A DNA stretch of 64,000 bases from Sycobia sp. Sy_11 (GCA_018907035.1 JACCIC010000004.1:4046001-4110000); one strand, 5' to 3'. Positions 35,231 to 48,486 are shown, numbered from the stretch's first letter. Numbers and translations are program-made. Notes: generated from the letters alone by a model not told the origin.

Positions 35231-36602
35231 CATCAACTGTATAGCGGGGAGGGGGCAACGTAATCATCGCCGTAATATAGATCCTTTATGAAATTCCCGA
35301 GAATATGAAAGGAATAAATTCATTATATATATATACACATACGATCAAAAAGAAAATGAAAAATTGTTCCAATTATATTTGTTTGTAGAATTTTGTTTAT
35401 TATTTATTTTATCCTTATACAATTATATATTTACATTATTGCTTTCCTTACATCATTTTTTTGACTTTTCACTATTGTACAGATTATTCGTTGATTGTTT
35501 TTTATAATTATTAGAATTTCCATTTTATCTATGTGTCTTTGTTGAATACAAGTATTTTATTTATTTATTTACTTTTGCAATTCAATTTTTCAAATCTCTA
35601 TCAACATTACTTACTGTTTATGAAGGAATTGCGTACAATTTCTGGTAATTAATAGCTCTAATACATATTTCAGCAAGTATAGTATACATATATAGTCATA
35701 TACATCTAGTAAATAATAAATTTTTTCTTTACTACTCAGCTGTAATTGAGATATAAACACATAAATACATATAAACAATTAATTTGAATAATTAAAATAT
35801 AAATTATATCTATTTATATATATAATGAAAAGAATCAAGTTTTTTCGTTTTTTCTTCACGTTCTGCTACAACATATACGTGTACAAATTATTTATCGATG
35901 AGAATCGTCTTTGACCCTGAAGGACAAAATTTATTCGAATGAATCCAATTATTATCACAGATGCATACTACTTTCTCCATTCCATGTAAATCGCATTAAA
36001 CGATATTTCTATGTACTCTTGAATAGTCTAAAATTAAAAGAAATTTCGAATACTGATACATTTGCTGAATAAAATAGTCGAGAAGTAACAAGAAGCTGTG
36101 TTGAAGATATTGCGTTGACGTACTGTAAATTAAAATACATATATACGTACTACTAAATTACATATTTAGTGATTCGAGACAATCTCGCAGTAATTAAAGT
36201 GCTAATTTTCAATTTTAACTCCATATTGTCGTTATTTACAGGCTATTTGATTTTTTGAATTTGTTGGTACCGATAAAGTAACAGCAAATAAGGTACACGA
36301 AGTTTTACCAATACAACATATTTGCAATACAAAGGACGAATTATCCATAAAATCCGCGGCTCTCCTATCACTTTGAATATCTAGAAAAGCTAGCTCGCCG
36401 ACAATTACCATAAATTGGACGAAACGAAGCGCACGCGCGATTTTCGGACAGACACATCTCTCGACGAAATTCCTTTTTCGCCCGTTCCGCGCTCCCTCTC
36501 CTCTAGCCGTCGCCGGAACACGCGCTCGCATTCTCCTCCTTTTAACACCGCCCGCGTGCATCAGTCTGTCTCTATAGCGCAGCCAACGCCCAAGTTCAAG
36601 AA

Positions 36603-36603
<1 letters not shown>

Positions 36604-36633
<30 letters not shown>
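36604..36633 (+). repeat. (GTC)10 trinucleotide repeat
   Basis: Ten perfect GTC units. The minus strand reads as GAC, or in one frame as a run of Asp codons inside an open frame (36232-36726) that lacks an ATG start. Confidence 0.95.
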
Positions 36634-36635
<2 letters not shown>

Positions 36636-37808
36636 GGCGTTCTCGGGTGGCCGTATAGAGTGGCTCCCTACTCGCCGGCTGCTTTAACGACTTGCCCGAG
36701 GGTTTAAATTTATCGCTCCCCGCCACGACTAATCGAGCTCGCGATTTTCTCTCTTCTCGGCCCTCCGTACTGTGACGCTTGGGCTTTGTTACTTTTTTTG
36801 GGCGGGCTGAAGGGGGGGGGGGTTCCTTGACGCGACGACCGGCAGTATTAAGGGGGATTTGTGCCCCGTCTCTGTCTCTGTTTTACTAGCGACTTTCGCT
36901 CTTTGAAGCAGTTTCGCAAGAGGCAAGTTTTTGGCGTTTTTTTAGTAATTACTTCTTGTTTTTTTTTTTTGACTTATGTGATCTAAAATTTTCATAGCAA
37001 TCGATTCAATAAAATGAAAAAATTCATTTTACATAAATATTTTATTCGTTCGGTTCAAAAGCTATATTTGTCATTTATATAAATTTTATTTATCATTAAC
37101 TCCGAACAGCTGCTCATCTAAACTATATAGAATTCTAATAAAAATTTGCCGAACCCACATATGAGTATAAAAATAAAATAGATATTTATTTGTTATCGTA
37201 GAGCAGAAAGTTTTTTCCCGTTTCTAAAAAAAATATAGAATCTGATGTTGGAATAAATATTTTCTATCGGTGAGAGTGTATTTTATGTGGGGGGGGGGGG
37301 GCAAAATAAGACAGAAATCAATAAAAATATTTATTTAAATGAGAAAAACTATTTCTATGTCTGGTCGTCTAGTGCGGGGATATTTTTAAAAACGTAAATA
37401 TAAAACCCACTTTCAAAGGCCTTTCGAGCAAAACACGCGCGATATTTCGTTCTATCCTATCAAAATATTATTTTTATTTCTGCTCCTTTTTTATTCTTGA
37501 AAAAACGTTAGAATTATACGTTCTTTTTTTTTTAAATAAAATTATTATAGTGGCTTCTAATGGCTATTCATCGACGATAATTCATTGGGCCAATGCACGC
37601 TTACATTGTAACCGAGAAATTCGCGAAATTAGCGCACAAGGTCGAAAATTCCAGGCGCGCGCTGGCTGAGAAACGCTCGCGGTTCGCGGCGCTACATCCG
37701 ATATCGGGTTGGGAATATTTATTTCGTGAAGCCTGGAATTTGCGTAACAGCCGTGATAAATGCAACGCGAGCGAAATGGCCGTTATTAATTAGACGGAAC
37801 CCCCGCTG

Positions 37809-37809
<1 letters not shown>
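36634..37809. other. unique DNA with two poly-G runs
   Basis: G11 at 36812-36822 and G13 at 37289-37301, plus a T-run near 36959-36970. The section 37550-37800 is treated separately. Confidence 0.55.
37555..37800. promoter_or_regulatory. possible regulatory element
   Basis: Repeat-free and of balanced composition. It contains inverted CCAAT boxes CATTGGGCCAATG (37583-37595), a GATAAATG-like site near 37756 and TTATTAATTAG near its end. It sits between an AT-rich segment and a (TA)n array. A conserved enhancer is a reasonable guess, not shown. Confidence 0.25.

Positions 37810-37861
<52 letters not shown>
37810..37861. repeat. (TA)n microsatellite
   Basis: About 52 bp of perfect TA. Confidence 0.95.
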
Positions 37862-37864
<3 letters not shown>

Positions 37865-37926
37865 GAACGTTGAAAGCTCGCTGATGGTACCCACATCTAT
37901 AATGCCATATAACTGTTTCTAGTCAG

Positions 37927-37968
<42 letters not shown>

Positions 37969-37981
37969 ATCTCTCTCTCTT
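37927..37981 (+). repeat. (CT)n microsatellite
   Basis: About 55 bp of CT with TT and AT interruptions, 65 bp after the TA array. Confidence 0.94.
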
Positions 37982-40495
37982 TACGCAGCGACACATCGTC
38001 GCGATTGGAGAACTACGACGCTATATTAACCTGGACTCCTACACCGTTGTCTTCATTCTCTTTCTCAGCATAATTAAGGATCTGCGCTTATATAGCGCGG
38101 AACAACGCGCAGCGTCACGTCTTCGCGCGCGCACGCGATTACCCATACCGATTGCTGATATATACAACTCTCTTCGGCGGGGCGGGCGTCTAGGAGGGGT
38201 GGGGTGTTAATGGCGCGTTTTACGCGAGGCCGTCGGACGCGACCCTATTAAAATTCATTAGTCGCTCGCGATAAATCATCCCAAGTATAGTTTAGCGCCG
38301 CGTCGCGATCGCCCTCTTATAAGTCACCGCGAAAGAGAGGGAAGGTCGAGAATTCGCGCGGACGTCCACCTCTGGAGAAAGAGAGAAAAAAACGACTTTG
38401 CCGCACTGCGCGCTCGAGCGTTTTTGTCGCTGAGTGTGTGCGTGTGCGTGGTGCGCACGCGATACTCTAAAGCAGATTATGCGACAGTGTTAAAGAGAGA
38501 CAGAGGGAGAGAGAGAGAGAGAGCGAGAGAGGACAAGCGATAGGGAGGTAAAATACTTTCGATTGCTTTGGAGCAATGCCGCTTTGAAGAACGATTTGGA
38601 AAGATGGTTGCGCTTACCGAGGGGCAAAATTACCCGCTAGGTCGAGTAATTTAACACTTTGATAAAGAGCGGTTTAATAATTGAAGCGTAGTGAATTTTA
38701 ACTGTATAGTTGCGATTTATCGATTAGACTTTTCTTTAGCTGATTATAATCTGGACTGTCTTTATAATATTTTAATAATTTCGGACCGAGATATTATGTA
38801 AAATGATTGTTCTTATTGGGTCGCCGATGCTAAGATGACATTGTTATCGATCCAGCAGAATGAAAACAACATACTCTCAAAACTTTTAATAAATTTACTT
38901 GAAAGCTACAACAGTTACAAAAGTTTCTAAATTCATTACAAAATTCTAATATTCTGACCTAAATTAGTATAATTTTTAGAATTTGTAGTTGTTTTTTTAA
39001 TTTAAAACAGACTGATTATGTTTAATTTCTGGAAATCCATCACACAACCGTAATACATTCTTGAGACAAACAGACTCCCTAAATAAAAGAGCCAATTACA
39101 CCCTGGAAAACTGCCTAATTTTCTTGATCGACCGATAAAATCATTTCGCTGCGATATTGTGGAATGTTCATTAAGAAGAGCTTCTACGAAATTGCTCAAT
39201 ACCGCACGAGATAACGGAAGCAATTGCTCGGTGTGTCCGTATTCGGTATTCAGAAAGTTTCCCGGATGGAATTAAGCCGAGCAGCGCGCTTTGCAGCTTA
39301 TTAAAGCGACGCGATCCTTAATATATATATATAGACAAGTATATGATACAAGCGGCTCGATCTAAGGCTAATTTGAACGTTCTCCATCGTCGTGCTAACG
39401 GGCATAGTGAGCGGCCAGGTTAACTTTCACAGAGCCGGAGCGAACCGTGCGATCGTTAAAATTAACGTTTATACATTCTAATTTCAATCGTGCTCTTAAT
39501 TAGAATAAGTTCGAGTCCTTTAGCGCTCAATTGACTCCTCAGCCGATTATATTTATTCTCATTGCTACTACAATATATCGGCTCTTCGCATAGGAGGACA
39601 TAAAAGTTTTAAAACTAACTAAACGAAAACTTTTAGTTTTTAATGGAGGATTGACATAATGAGAAATGGTAATATGACGAATATAAAAATTTCTTGCCTA
39701 TTAAGAACTCGATCTTCGCCCTCCCCACACCCAATAAAGAGCAGAGAAACTTTCAGATGCTCTCAAATGCTAAGACGAAATTGAGAAATAACGTTTACGT
39801 CGGGGTTTACGATAGTTTGGTCGAGCCGACGACTGAATACTAATCCTCCGGGAATTCCCCACGGACGAAATTCAAACACATAACAGTTCTGTATCTTTAT
39901 CGCCGTGAAGGTTGTCATTATGATATATTCGTCGACGATCGTCCCTCGATCGATTAACGAATTGATGGGAATGTAAACGTATGCGGGGGTGAGCCGTGCT
40001 AAGGAAATAAAAAGCAAAAAGAAAGAAACAATCGTCAAGTTGGTTGGCGTGGCGGAGTTTCACAAGGCGGCAGTAGTGTTAGTCGAAATTGGTCAGACGC
40101 TTATGTCAGATGCCTCTTCTTCCATATATATTGTAACAGTGGTATATCATTATAAGCGCGTCGATAAGTACAGACAATCATATCATCCGACTCGGATGAA
40201 TCAATGTACAATTTTTTAATCCGGCTCTGATTAATTAATCTAATTTTCGCCGTTGGCATACTGGAAGAGTCTGTTATTTTATATATAGATCTAGCCGCGC
40301 ATATTAACTGGCAATTGGTATGCTGTTACATGCATCGCGTCGCCTCGATCGAACTATGTAATTTAGGTATATATAATAAGCTTTGTTCAATCCCCCGTGT
40401 TTTTAAATCCTCCATTATATTTATTCGATTGAGAATTTTACGGCCATTATATGCATGCACCGGGTGAACGGTGTCAAATCATAAGGATTTGCGAA

Positions 40496-40496
<1 letters not shown>
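37982..40496. other. unique DNA with one short GA array
   Basis: CpG-rich to about 38540 with a GA tract at 38494-38531, then AT-rich, then mixed at 39200-40250. No gene supported. The minus frame at 39763-40038 looks protein-like but has no ATG near its start. Confidence 0.5.
39280..39560. promoter_or_regulatory. possible regulatory element
   Basis: Repeat-free, CpG-containing sequence with several TTAAT/TAATT cores (for example GTTAAAATTAACG and CTTAATTAGAATAAG). Compositionally similar to the segment at 37555-37800. Function is inferred. Confidence 0.2.

Positions 40497-40546
<50 letters not shown>
40497..40546. repeat. (TA)n microsatellite
   Basis: About 50 bp of TA. Confidence 0.95.
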
Positions 40547-40548
<2 letters not shown>

Positions 40549-40676
40549 CATTTGAAAGCCGGAGGTATATTAATAGAACGCTTGTGGGCGCAGCGCTCGC
40601 GTATACACCCAATCTTCCTCCGATTCATGCAAATGTTATCTCATTGTCACGCTTCCCCGTTGCTTGCTTATTCACT

Positions 40677-40680
<4 letters not shown>

Positions 40681-40741
<61 letters not shown>
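40681..40741 (+). repeat. (CT)n microsatellite
   Basis: About 61 bp of perfect CT, the cleanest CT array in the window, 135 bp after a TA array. Confidence 0.96.
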
Positions 40742-40745
<4 letters not shown>

Positions 40746-43700
40746 TTCCTCTCACAAGCATGTCGCCATTAATTAATGTCGCCTGTATACGCACGGCAAC
40801 CACTTCTTCGGCTCCCACTTCTCGCTCTCTCTCTCTCTATACGTATATACACACGCCTCCGTTGCATGGACAAGAGGCAACGAAGCAACAGCAGCAGTCC
40901 TGCCCTCACCTTCTACCCGCGCTCCGACAATCGACCATAATCCCGATGACTCGATTTATTATGCAAAGGACTCCTACGTCCTTGCTGCTCTCGTCTCCTG
41001 CGGCCGTTTCTGGGCTCGGTGCACGGGATCGTACCTTAGCGCGCTTTGTCCGCGTGTCCCGCATTGCGATCGCGTACAGTACACTGTTATCACGCATACC
41101 TTATACATAGCGGGCAAGAGTTTTTCGCCAGTTCTTTATCTGCATTTACCGGAGAGCGCCGTCTCAATGATTCGCGCTAAAGTACTTGAGAAAAGTGCGC
41201 GGACATCGGTCCGTTCCGGCACCGTATAATGCCGAGTTGAAAATAATTGCGGTTTCGGAGAAGCACCGAGCAAAGTCTAGTATTCATAATTAGCATAATG
41301 GAGGGTATTTAAATTTTAAATTCCCGACAACAGCTTCTCGGTTTCTTTAATTCTCGGTTGAGCCGCGGTTGCTTGCGTGTTTTTGGCACAGCAATTTCAA
41401 CCCAAATACCTCAAAGGATTCTTTCAAACTTTTAATGGATTTATCTATATGTAAAATTCTGCACAAGTTTCTCGCTTTGTTCACAGTGGAATCGATATTA
41501 TTTCAAAGGAATTTCAGCAACTTTATTTCCCTAATAAAGGACCCTGTTATCATTAGTAGATTCTTTAAGAAATTCGTATTAAATAGTATTTAAACCGAAG
41601 AAGAAAGCACGAACTTTCTCTGCCAAACTTTCAAAATGCATTTAAACTTCGTGGAGAGGGGTAGTTAGCCCATAACCTCGAAAATCGCATTAAAGTCCAA
41701 TGAACGTTGCCTATGATTAAAAAAAAAAACGAAAAAAGTGAGTCAACAGAGAGCGGAGGCGACGAACCGGTAGAAGTTGATAAGAAAGAAATAAAAGAGG
41801 GAGAGGATGAGATTATGCTCCTCCCATACGTAACGGCGGCGTCTTATAAGGCCATTATAGGAGTAATTCCGTTCCCGTTATATAACCTTCCACCCACCCA
41901 CCCTCCCCCTTCGCACGGGGGTCGGACATCGAAGGCGCGGCCGTAAATCCGCGCGTCTGTGTATAACAACTCGAATAAAGAAGATGCTCGGCCGAGTGTG
42001 TAATTCGATTCCGCCGATCCGACGTTATCCAGCGCCGTGGCGGACGACGCGACGCCGGCAATTACTTTGGCTCGAGCAACGGTTGGTGTAGATGGCGGGG
42101 GGGGGGGCGCTCCACTATAAAAAGAGCGAGGAATAAGCCATCCACAGGCCAGGGATGGGGTGTGGGGGGCGAGTCGTCTTCGAGACCGAGGAATTAGCGG
42201 AGTGAAATAAAAAGGGGGCGGTGGGATCAGGGTGGGAAAGAGACTTATTGACTCGGGACCGGCAGCGGGCGGCGCGCAAAATTTTCCCGATATTAAATAA
42301 GCCGAGCGAATTTTCCCGATCCCCGTGGCCGGATTTAATCCTCGTCCCGCTTCTGTGGCCCGCGCGATAGATAAAGAAGTAGGAGCGGCGAGGGGGGAGG
42401 AGGAGAGGGGTCAGCTATAAATTCAGAGTCAGCAGCGTCTGCTTCCGCGTTGTCCGAGGCGATTATAGAGAAAGTGGCAGATTGAGAGATCAGCGTTGGG
42501 GGAAGGGGGGTTGCGAGAGGCCAAGAGAGTAATTGGTTCATCGAGAATTATTGCAAGAGCCTCTTCGTCCTCGATCCTTGCGCACCGATCGATAATGCGC
42601 CATTCAAGAATCCTCGACTATATCTCGAGTGCACGGCGGCACTCCTTCGGTTCCGTTTGATATTTCTCGATCGACGCGAGGGGAAAGGCTGAGACAGTAA
42701 TGCTGGATCTTTTCATTCGACACGTACGATTGGTTTCCATATATATATATATATACATGTTGTCAGCCGCGTGAGATTCAATTTGTCGCAGATGGAGGCC
42801 AATTTGTATTTATGTCGGCGCTCGGAATATCGTCCGGGATCAAGTCTAAAGCGCGTGCACTGCTCTCGCGTAGGGTATTGTTCCATTTTTCGTATGTCTA
42901 TGTGAATTTCCTATACATTGGCAGTTCTCCAGATATGCTAATTTACTCGGTTTTAACGTCCTCGCCGATCAGATAAATCTCCGATGTTTCATTTGATGGA
43001 TCGAATCTGGCGTCAGCCGTTGATCGGTAGAATGATCGGTTCGTTAAACTGACAAATCGAATGAATCGTGAACTGGATGTTAAGAATCTAGACAACAGAA
43101 CCAAGTCATCGTACAACAGAAATGACATTGCAATAATGAATATATGCAAAGCGATACGTGTCGGGCGTATCGAGACATTTGTAAGATTATTTTATTCAAT
43201 AGATTAACCGAACAGTCTGAAATATTAGTCTGCAATCGCGTACATGCTGCAACTTCTAATCTGCTTTCTAGCAGATTTTAAGCGTAGAAAAAAAATTTAT
43301 CTGACCCTGTATTACAAACTTTATGGTCGTTGCGTGCGTGTCTTTAAGATACAAAAGCGAATCTTTTACGGAAAGTAAGTTAGTGTAGAGGTGGCCTACC
43401 ATCGATTACGACAAATTAGGTTTCAATTAGTCCCACGGACACAATTAATTGCACCGAACGACATTGTTAATCTCCGAAATACAACCGATTCAATTCCTTT
43501 TCCTTTTCATCAATAATTTAAAAATATATTATTGAAATCTCCCATTGATCTCGGACATATGCACTGAATTTATATTTTTATATGAAACTAACGCTAACTG
43601 AACCTGTAAATACTTAGTTGTCTCTTAACGCAGAAGTCCGCAAAAAACCCCGTTAACTTTTATAGAAATCCATAAAAAAAAATTAGGCAACGCATAATTT

Positions 43701-43970
43701 CTGTTACTTACCGCTCAAATCGCTTGGACCCGTTAATCTTTAGCATATTGCTGCATGTACTTTCTCGAGTAATCAAAACAAGCCGACATTGCGTTTCTTT
43801 CCCCTCCCTCTCCCCCTTTCGCTCTCCTTTTAAAGTTAACAGCGCCGCGACGCGGGTATAGAGAGATAATATTTTTACATTTTTAAAGCGCAATTAAAAA
43901 TAATCCTATCAAGCCCAGCTCCGGAAAATTAACGCGGGGCATCCAGCGCCTGTCGCGGCGACGGCGGCAG

Positions 43971-43971
<1 letters not shown>
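40742..43971. other. mixed unique DNA
   Basis: Several CpG-rich sections (40790-41110, 41860-42700) and AT-rich ones (43180-43700). G11 lies at 42097-42107. TATAAAAAG at 42116-42124 resembles a TATA box, but no transcript evidence supports it. One charged small open frame (41713-41946) is noted below. Confidence 0.5.
41713..41946 (+). other. candidate small ORF, unproven
   Basis: A 77-codon frame from a true ATG. Its first half is Lys/Glu-rich and its second half is Pro-rich. The purine-rich composition of the first part explains much of the openness. A GTGAGT donor-like sequence lies at 41738. No domain is recognised. Confidence 0.1.

Positions 43972-44018
<47 letters not shown>
43972..44018. 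repeat. (TA)n microsatellite
   Basis: About 47 bp of TA. Confidence 0.95.
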
Positions 44019-44025
<7 letters not shown>

Positions 44026-45559
44026 CACTTATACGAGACAATAATTTCCCTTGCCGCGAGTTTACGGTGCGCGGGGGAGTCGATGCGCGCGCCCTCCCGC
44101 GACGTCTTTGTACGCAACTTTTCACGGCGCCCACGTGCGCGCGGAACGTTTATTATGTGCTGGAGAAAGTGGGGGAAGGAAGGGGGCTTTAAACTTAACT
44201 TTGCCGATTAGTAACTCATGATATAGGGAGGGAGGAGATAAGTTTTACTTATACGACGAAGCATTTCGACTTTTTTAGTGGCTCTATAATAATATCGTTC
44301 ACTGGCGATACAGTTTTGTCTGTACTATAAGTTAGTTACAATTATCAGAGCATGTACATATGTATTACCGGATTGGTGTTTACGATGTATGAAGATCAAA
44401 AATTCTTATACCGGCCGGCAATTGTGGTAACAGATTCGATATCGCGATTGATTCTTGATATGGCTAATGTGAAATTTCGGTTCTACAATCATAAGCAGCA
44501 AACACACACACATACACAAACACACGAGAAGACTACCCTTGATGGAACTATTATATGTTCTGCTCTACTTTTTTTAGCTATTACAGTTCTAAGGGAAGAT
44601 AAGTATAGTTTCGTGTTGAATTGCGGGTAATATAGCACTCACTTTTCTACTTGACAATGTGTTTTAATGAAACGGCGAGTGCGAGAACGTATGTTTTCAT
44701 TCTTTGGAAAGAGACTGGAAAATGCGTATGTTCTTTTCTTTTTTGTCGTTAGAGGCTTGTTGAAATGAAACTCCGAGTATGTCTTTGTTTAGAGTCGGAT
44801 TTATCCAATTAAAATTGTGCGTTTCGTAGACGTAATTTTTTTTTTCGTTTCTTGTCTGCTTCTGTCTTTTGAATTGCAAAGTTAATCGTCGATAGACATG
44901 TCTGCAAACTTAATCCAGGTAATTTTAATCGTTCAGTGATATTAATACCTGATAACGCGTCGAGTGTCTTTAGTTAGCTCGCTATTAATAATTCAGTATC
45001 CAATTCCATTAGTTCATGTCTGCTGTTTTTTCATCAACGTTCGACTCTGAAATATGAAATATCCGCATAAATATTAGATTGGATAAAATTGCTCGGGGTC
45101 TTTTACCTACATGTCATATCATATAAATGAGTAAGCAATATTAAATTATATACAAGCAGATATAAGTGGATTAAATTATATCTTTCAGTAGAATATTTAT
45201 TAAAGTATAATGACAGGGTAAGGATCAAATCAGAAATTAATTAGTAACTATAAGATTCAAGATAATAGGAAATAAAGCTTTTATTAGATTATTTTTTACG
45301 AGCGTTAGCCTATTGGAGTTTGGAAGGGTATTCTTTCGTAAAACTTATCGGCCTCTCTATTCAGTTGTACATAAAATAATTTCTGTACTTAATTTTGTTT
45401 TTTATTTTTCATAGAAACATAAATATGAAACTGATCATCTTCTTCCAAAATATCCGACAATTTCACATACCACAACTTCGAGATCGTTTAAAAAAATCCA
45501 TTGCATCCCATCGCCGACAAGAGCATTCCCGAAATGCTGCACTAGCGTGGCTCATGCAC

Positions 45560-45563
<4 letters not shown>
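44019..45563. other. unique DNA, nothing identified
   Basis: CpG-rich to 44160, then AT-rich. The frame at 44352-44630 contains a CA-repeat section and no recognised domain. Confidence 0.5.

Positions 45564-45612
<49 letters not shown>
45564..45612. repeat. (TA)n microsatellite
   Basis: About 48 bp of TA. Confidence 0.95.
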
Positions 45613-45617
<5 letters not shown>

Positions 45618-45919
45618 TAAACGATACGCTGCTGTCGCGCGTGCACAAGTGCGCCGGTGGTTAAAATTTTTCCTCCTCGACTATTCTCGTCGGGAGCGAA
45701 AAATACCACCGGTACGCGCGCGCGCGCACAAGGGCATTAAATTGGCTTTGGCGCGCGTCCATCATTCCGACCCTCGGGCTCCGCATCGGCGCATCGCAGT
45801 CCTGCGATGAGCGCGCGCGGCGGGGGCTTTTTTCTCGTATTCTTTCCGCGGCCTTCCCCTCCCGCTCTCTCGCTCACAGTATATTAACCGCTCGGTCCCC
45901 GAGAACGCGAGTCTTTTTC

Positions 45920-45922
<3 letters not shown>
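45613..45922. other. CpG-rich unique DNA
   Basis: A GC-rich segment between two TA arrays, with a short CG run at about 45717-45727; no gene supported. Confidence 0.5.

Positions 45923-45976
<54 letters not shown>
45923..45976. repeat. (TA)n microsatellite
   Basis: About 53 bp of TA with one G. Confidence 0.95.
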
Positions 45977-46156
45977 TTATTCTTTGTATCATTATTTTAG
46001 TCTCTCTCCCTCGCTCTTCTTTTCGGTCTCACCAAGGCTCCGTCGAATGTGTATTTCTTTTTTTTTAATTCACTCGTACGCCCGCACTGCGCGTGAACAA
46101 GTCAGCGGTTTCTTTCTATGTACACGCGTACAATGCCACGTTGATGTTCTCGACAT

Positions 46157-46174
46157 TATATATGTGTATATATA

Positions 46175-46220
<46 letters not shown>
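46157..46220. repeat. (TA)n microsatellite with interruptions
   Basis: TATATGTGTATATATATCTA leads into about 43 bp of TA. Confidence 0.94.
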
Positions 46221-46222
<2 letters not shown>

Positions 46223-47612
46223 GTGTAAAAAAAATATATAAGGGAGCGCGATGTATGTATTATAATATTCGAGAGAACTCAGCGGGTACTGCTCTTTCGA
46301 TCGACATTGTAATTATTATTTTATATTTGTAAGCGATACGGTGTTACTCGCTTTTAACGTATATATTATTAATTTGCAAACGTCCTTACCGAGGATTTCG
46401 AAAGTTCAAATAATGCACTATTATATTAACACTTCGGCGCTACTTCCTGCATACGCGGTGAAGTCAAATAATAACTCTATATATATACACGTATATATGC
46501 AGTTGTGTGCGTTTGTATGTGTGATAATTAGTACAACGGTTCGCGACCGTCGAATATAATTTTCGATTTGCGAGTGTTAATGCCGAGCCCGGGAAATTAG
46601 AAATGAGGATACCGCGAAACAATCGATTTCGCTCTCATCTCTGATTATGAATTGTCAATTGGCTTGTCCGCGACCAATATGTACAGTCGATTCGTCGATT
46701 GCATAAACGAATTCCCGAATTGCGTATCGCGCATTCCTCCTACGGTCAAATCGGAAATGCAGTAATAATTGTTATGTAAAAATGCTCTGATAAATGAAAC
46801 TATAATCATCCTTGCGTCGGGTTTGAATAAGCGTTTAATAAATATAGTTCGTGACAGAGAATAAGATGTCTATAATTCCTTGTTTTTGTACATTAAGATA
46901 TCTGCTGGGATCGTTAAATCTTTTTTTTATTTACAATATCGTGACACGGAAATGAAAGAAAACCCACCACAATTTCTAAATTATTAAAAAATTTAGAAAT
47001 AAAAAAAATTATTGACGATTAAGCATCTTCTAATTCGAATCGCCTAAAGCTCCGGTGGATCAATTCCGTCGCTGCGATGAGAGGTTAAGTCAAGTAACCC
47101 ACGACTCTCGGCTCTCATCTCTTTCCTTAGGAAGCCCTACTCCAGCGATTGAATTTTCAAGTTGAATTTTTTTTAACTACCGGCAGCCAGCAAAAAGCGT
47201 CAAGTGCCTTTAGTAGGGAAGGAGTAGCTACGGCACCGCGGTCGATATATCGTCGCATCAGAGATCAACCTAGATGGTGGACTGGTTCGATTTCGAAAAC
47301 TTACAAAATCTTTTCTAAAATCCCCAAATAGAATATCCGTACAGTCATTATTTCGAATGAATCACTGGTCTAAAGAAATTCTGAATTAAAATTTCGAATT
47401 AAAACTTTGAAGGAATACGTACTTTAATAGATAAGTTGAATTTTCTTAGAGACATTCTTCACATTATGTAGGACATAATGATACTATCCAGTCTATTTTT
47501 TTACTAAAATTTATGAGAAAATAAATAAAACAGAATATGAATTTAATTCCATGCATTATTTGTAATTTTGAAAATCGTATATTTAATCAGAAGTAATAAT
47601 CTTCACGATTCG

Positions 47613-47614
<2 letters not shown>
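46221..47614. other. unique DNA, one exon candidate
   Basis: 46550-46780 is balanced, repeat-free sequence of the enhancer-like type seen at 37.6 kb. The remainder is AT-rich apart from the candidate at 47131-47331. Confidence 0.5.
47131..47331 (+). other. candidate terminal exon, unproven
   Basis: A pyrimidine-rich run ending CTTTCCTTAG (to 47130) is a good splice acceptor. From the next base the frame is open for 66 codons to TAG at 47329-47331, with ordinary composition and no repeats. An AATAAA lies about 190 bp downstream. No domain is recognised, and chance cannot be excluded. Confidence 0.2.

Positions 47615-47672
<58 letters not shown>
47615..47672. repeat. (TA)n microsatellite
   Basis: About 58 bp of TA. 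Confidence 0.95.
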
Positions 47673-47676
<4 letters not shown>

Positions 47677-48486
47677 TACTGTACATCAAATCTCAGGAGG
47701 ACGATACTATTATTTTGATTAGCATAAATTATTTATAAAATTTTCCTGAATCGTCAAGCTTATTACTTGTGACTAAAGATACGAGTTTCAAAATTACAAA
47801 CTATGCATAGAATTAAATTACATTCTGTTTTTTTATCTTCTCATAAATTTTAGTAAATAAATTGACTTTATATTATCATTATAAGCTCCATAAAGTGAAG
47901 AATGTACATATATATATATATATATTTACGGTGTATGTTCTGCACTCCCGCGCCAGCCGGGCCGCGCGCGATTCCTTGCAGCCACTACACTCACGTACTC
48001 CTCCTCCATTGCTCCCCTCTTGTGACCTTTCTATAGAGAATTTCAGGGGGCGACGCGGCGACACGTAGACTGCGCGGTTCGACCGCTACTCGACGCGCAC
48101 GGCCTATTTATCTTTTCGCGCATCGGCGACGCGCCCTGCATGGCGGCGCGGACGCGCGGACGATACGGCGAGTATATTTCGCGAATTGATTCTGACGCTT
48201 TCATGACGCGGGTCGATGGCAATTTTGATATTTATAGAGGACCGCGGGCTCACTTTTGTTCCCCTATGCCCATGTCTATATATACGAGACTGCGTGTGTG
48301 TGTGCGTGTGTCTACATATGACGTGCTTTTGTCTAGGCCGCGACAACAGGCTAGGTCTAGATATTTCAATTCGTGTTTGTCTATGTATGTATAAACTCAA
48401 TTTGAGAACTAATAAATCTAATACTAGTCTATATTACGCGCGGGGTGCAAAACAGAACAGACTTATAGCGATGACTGACTTGTCGA

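Larger units (their letters stand above)
33221..36603. other. largely unique DNA
   Basis: AT-rich parts (33240-33600, 34140-35000, 35300-36230) alternate with CpG-rich parts (33600-34130, 35040-35280, 36400-36600). There are no long microsatellites. Small open frames occur at 34387-34680, but two overlap in different frames and none has a known domain. Confidence 0.5.

Noticed and set aside
39763..40038. Minus-strand frame with a signal-peptide-like hydrophobic start
   Set aside because: The start codon is TTG, and no ATG occurs until well inside the frame. No splice acceptor was convincing.
42116..42124. TATA box-like TATAAAAAG
   Set aside because: No initiator, downstream element or open exon could be placed relative to it.
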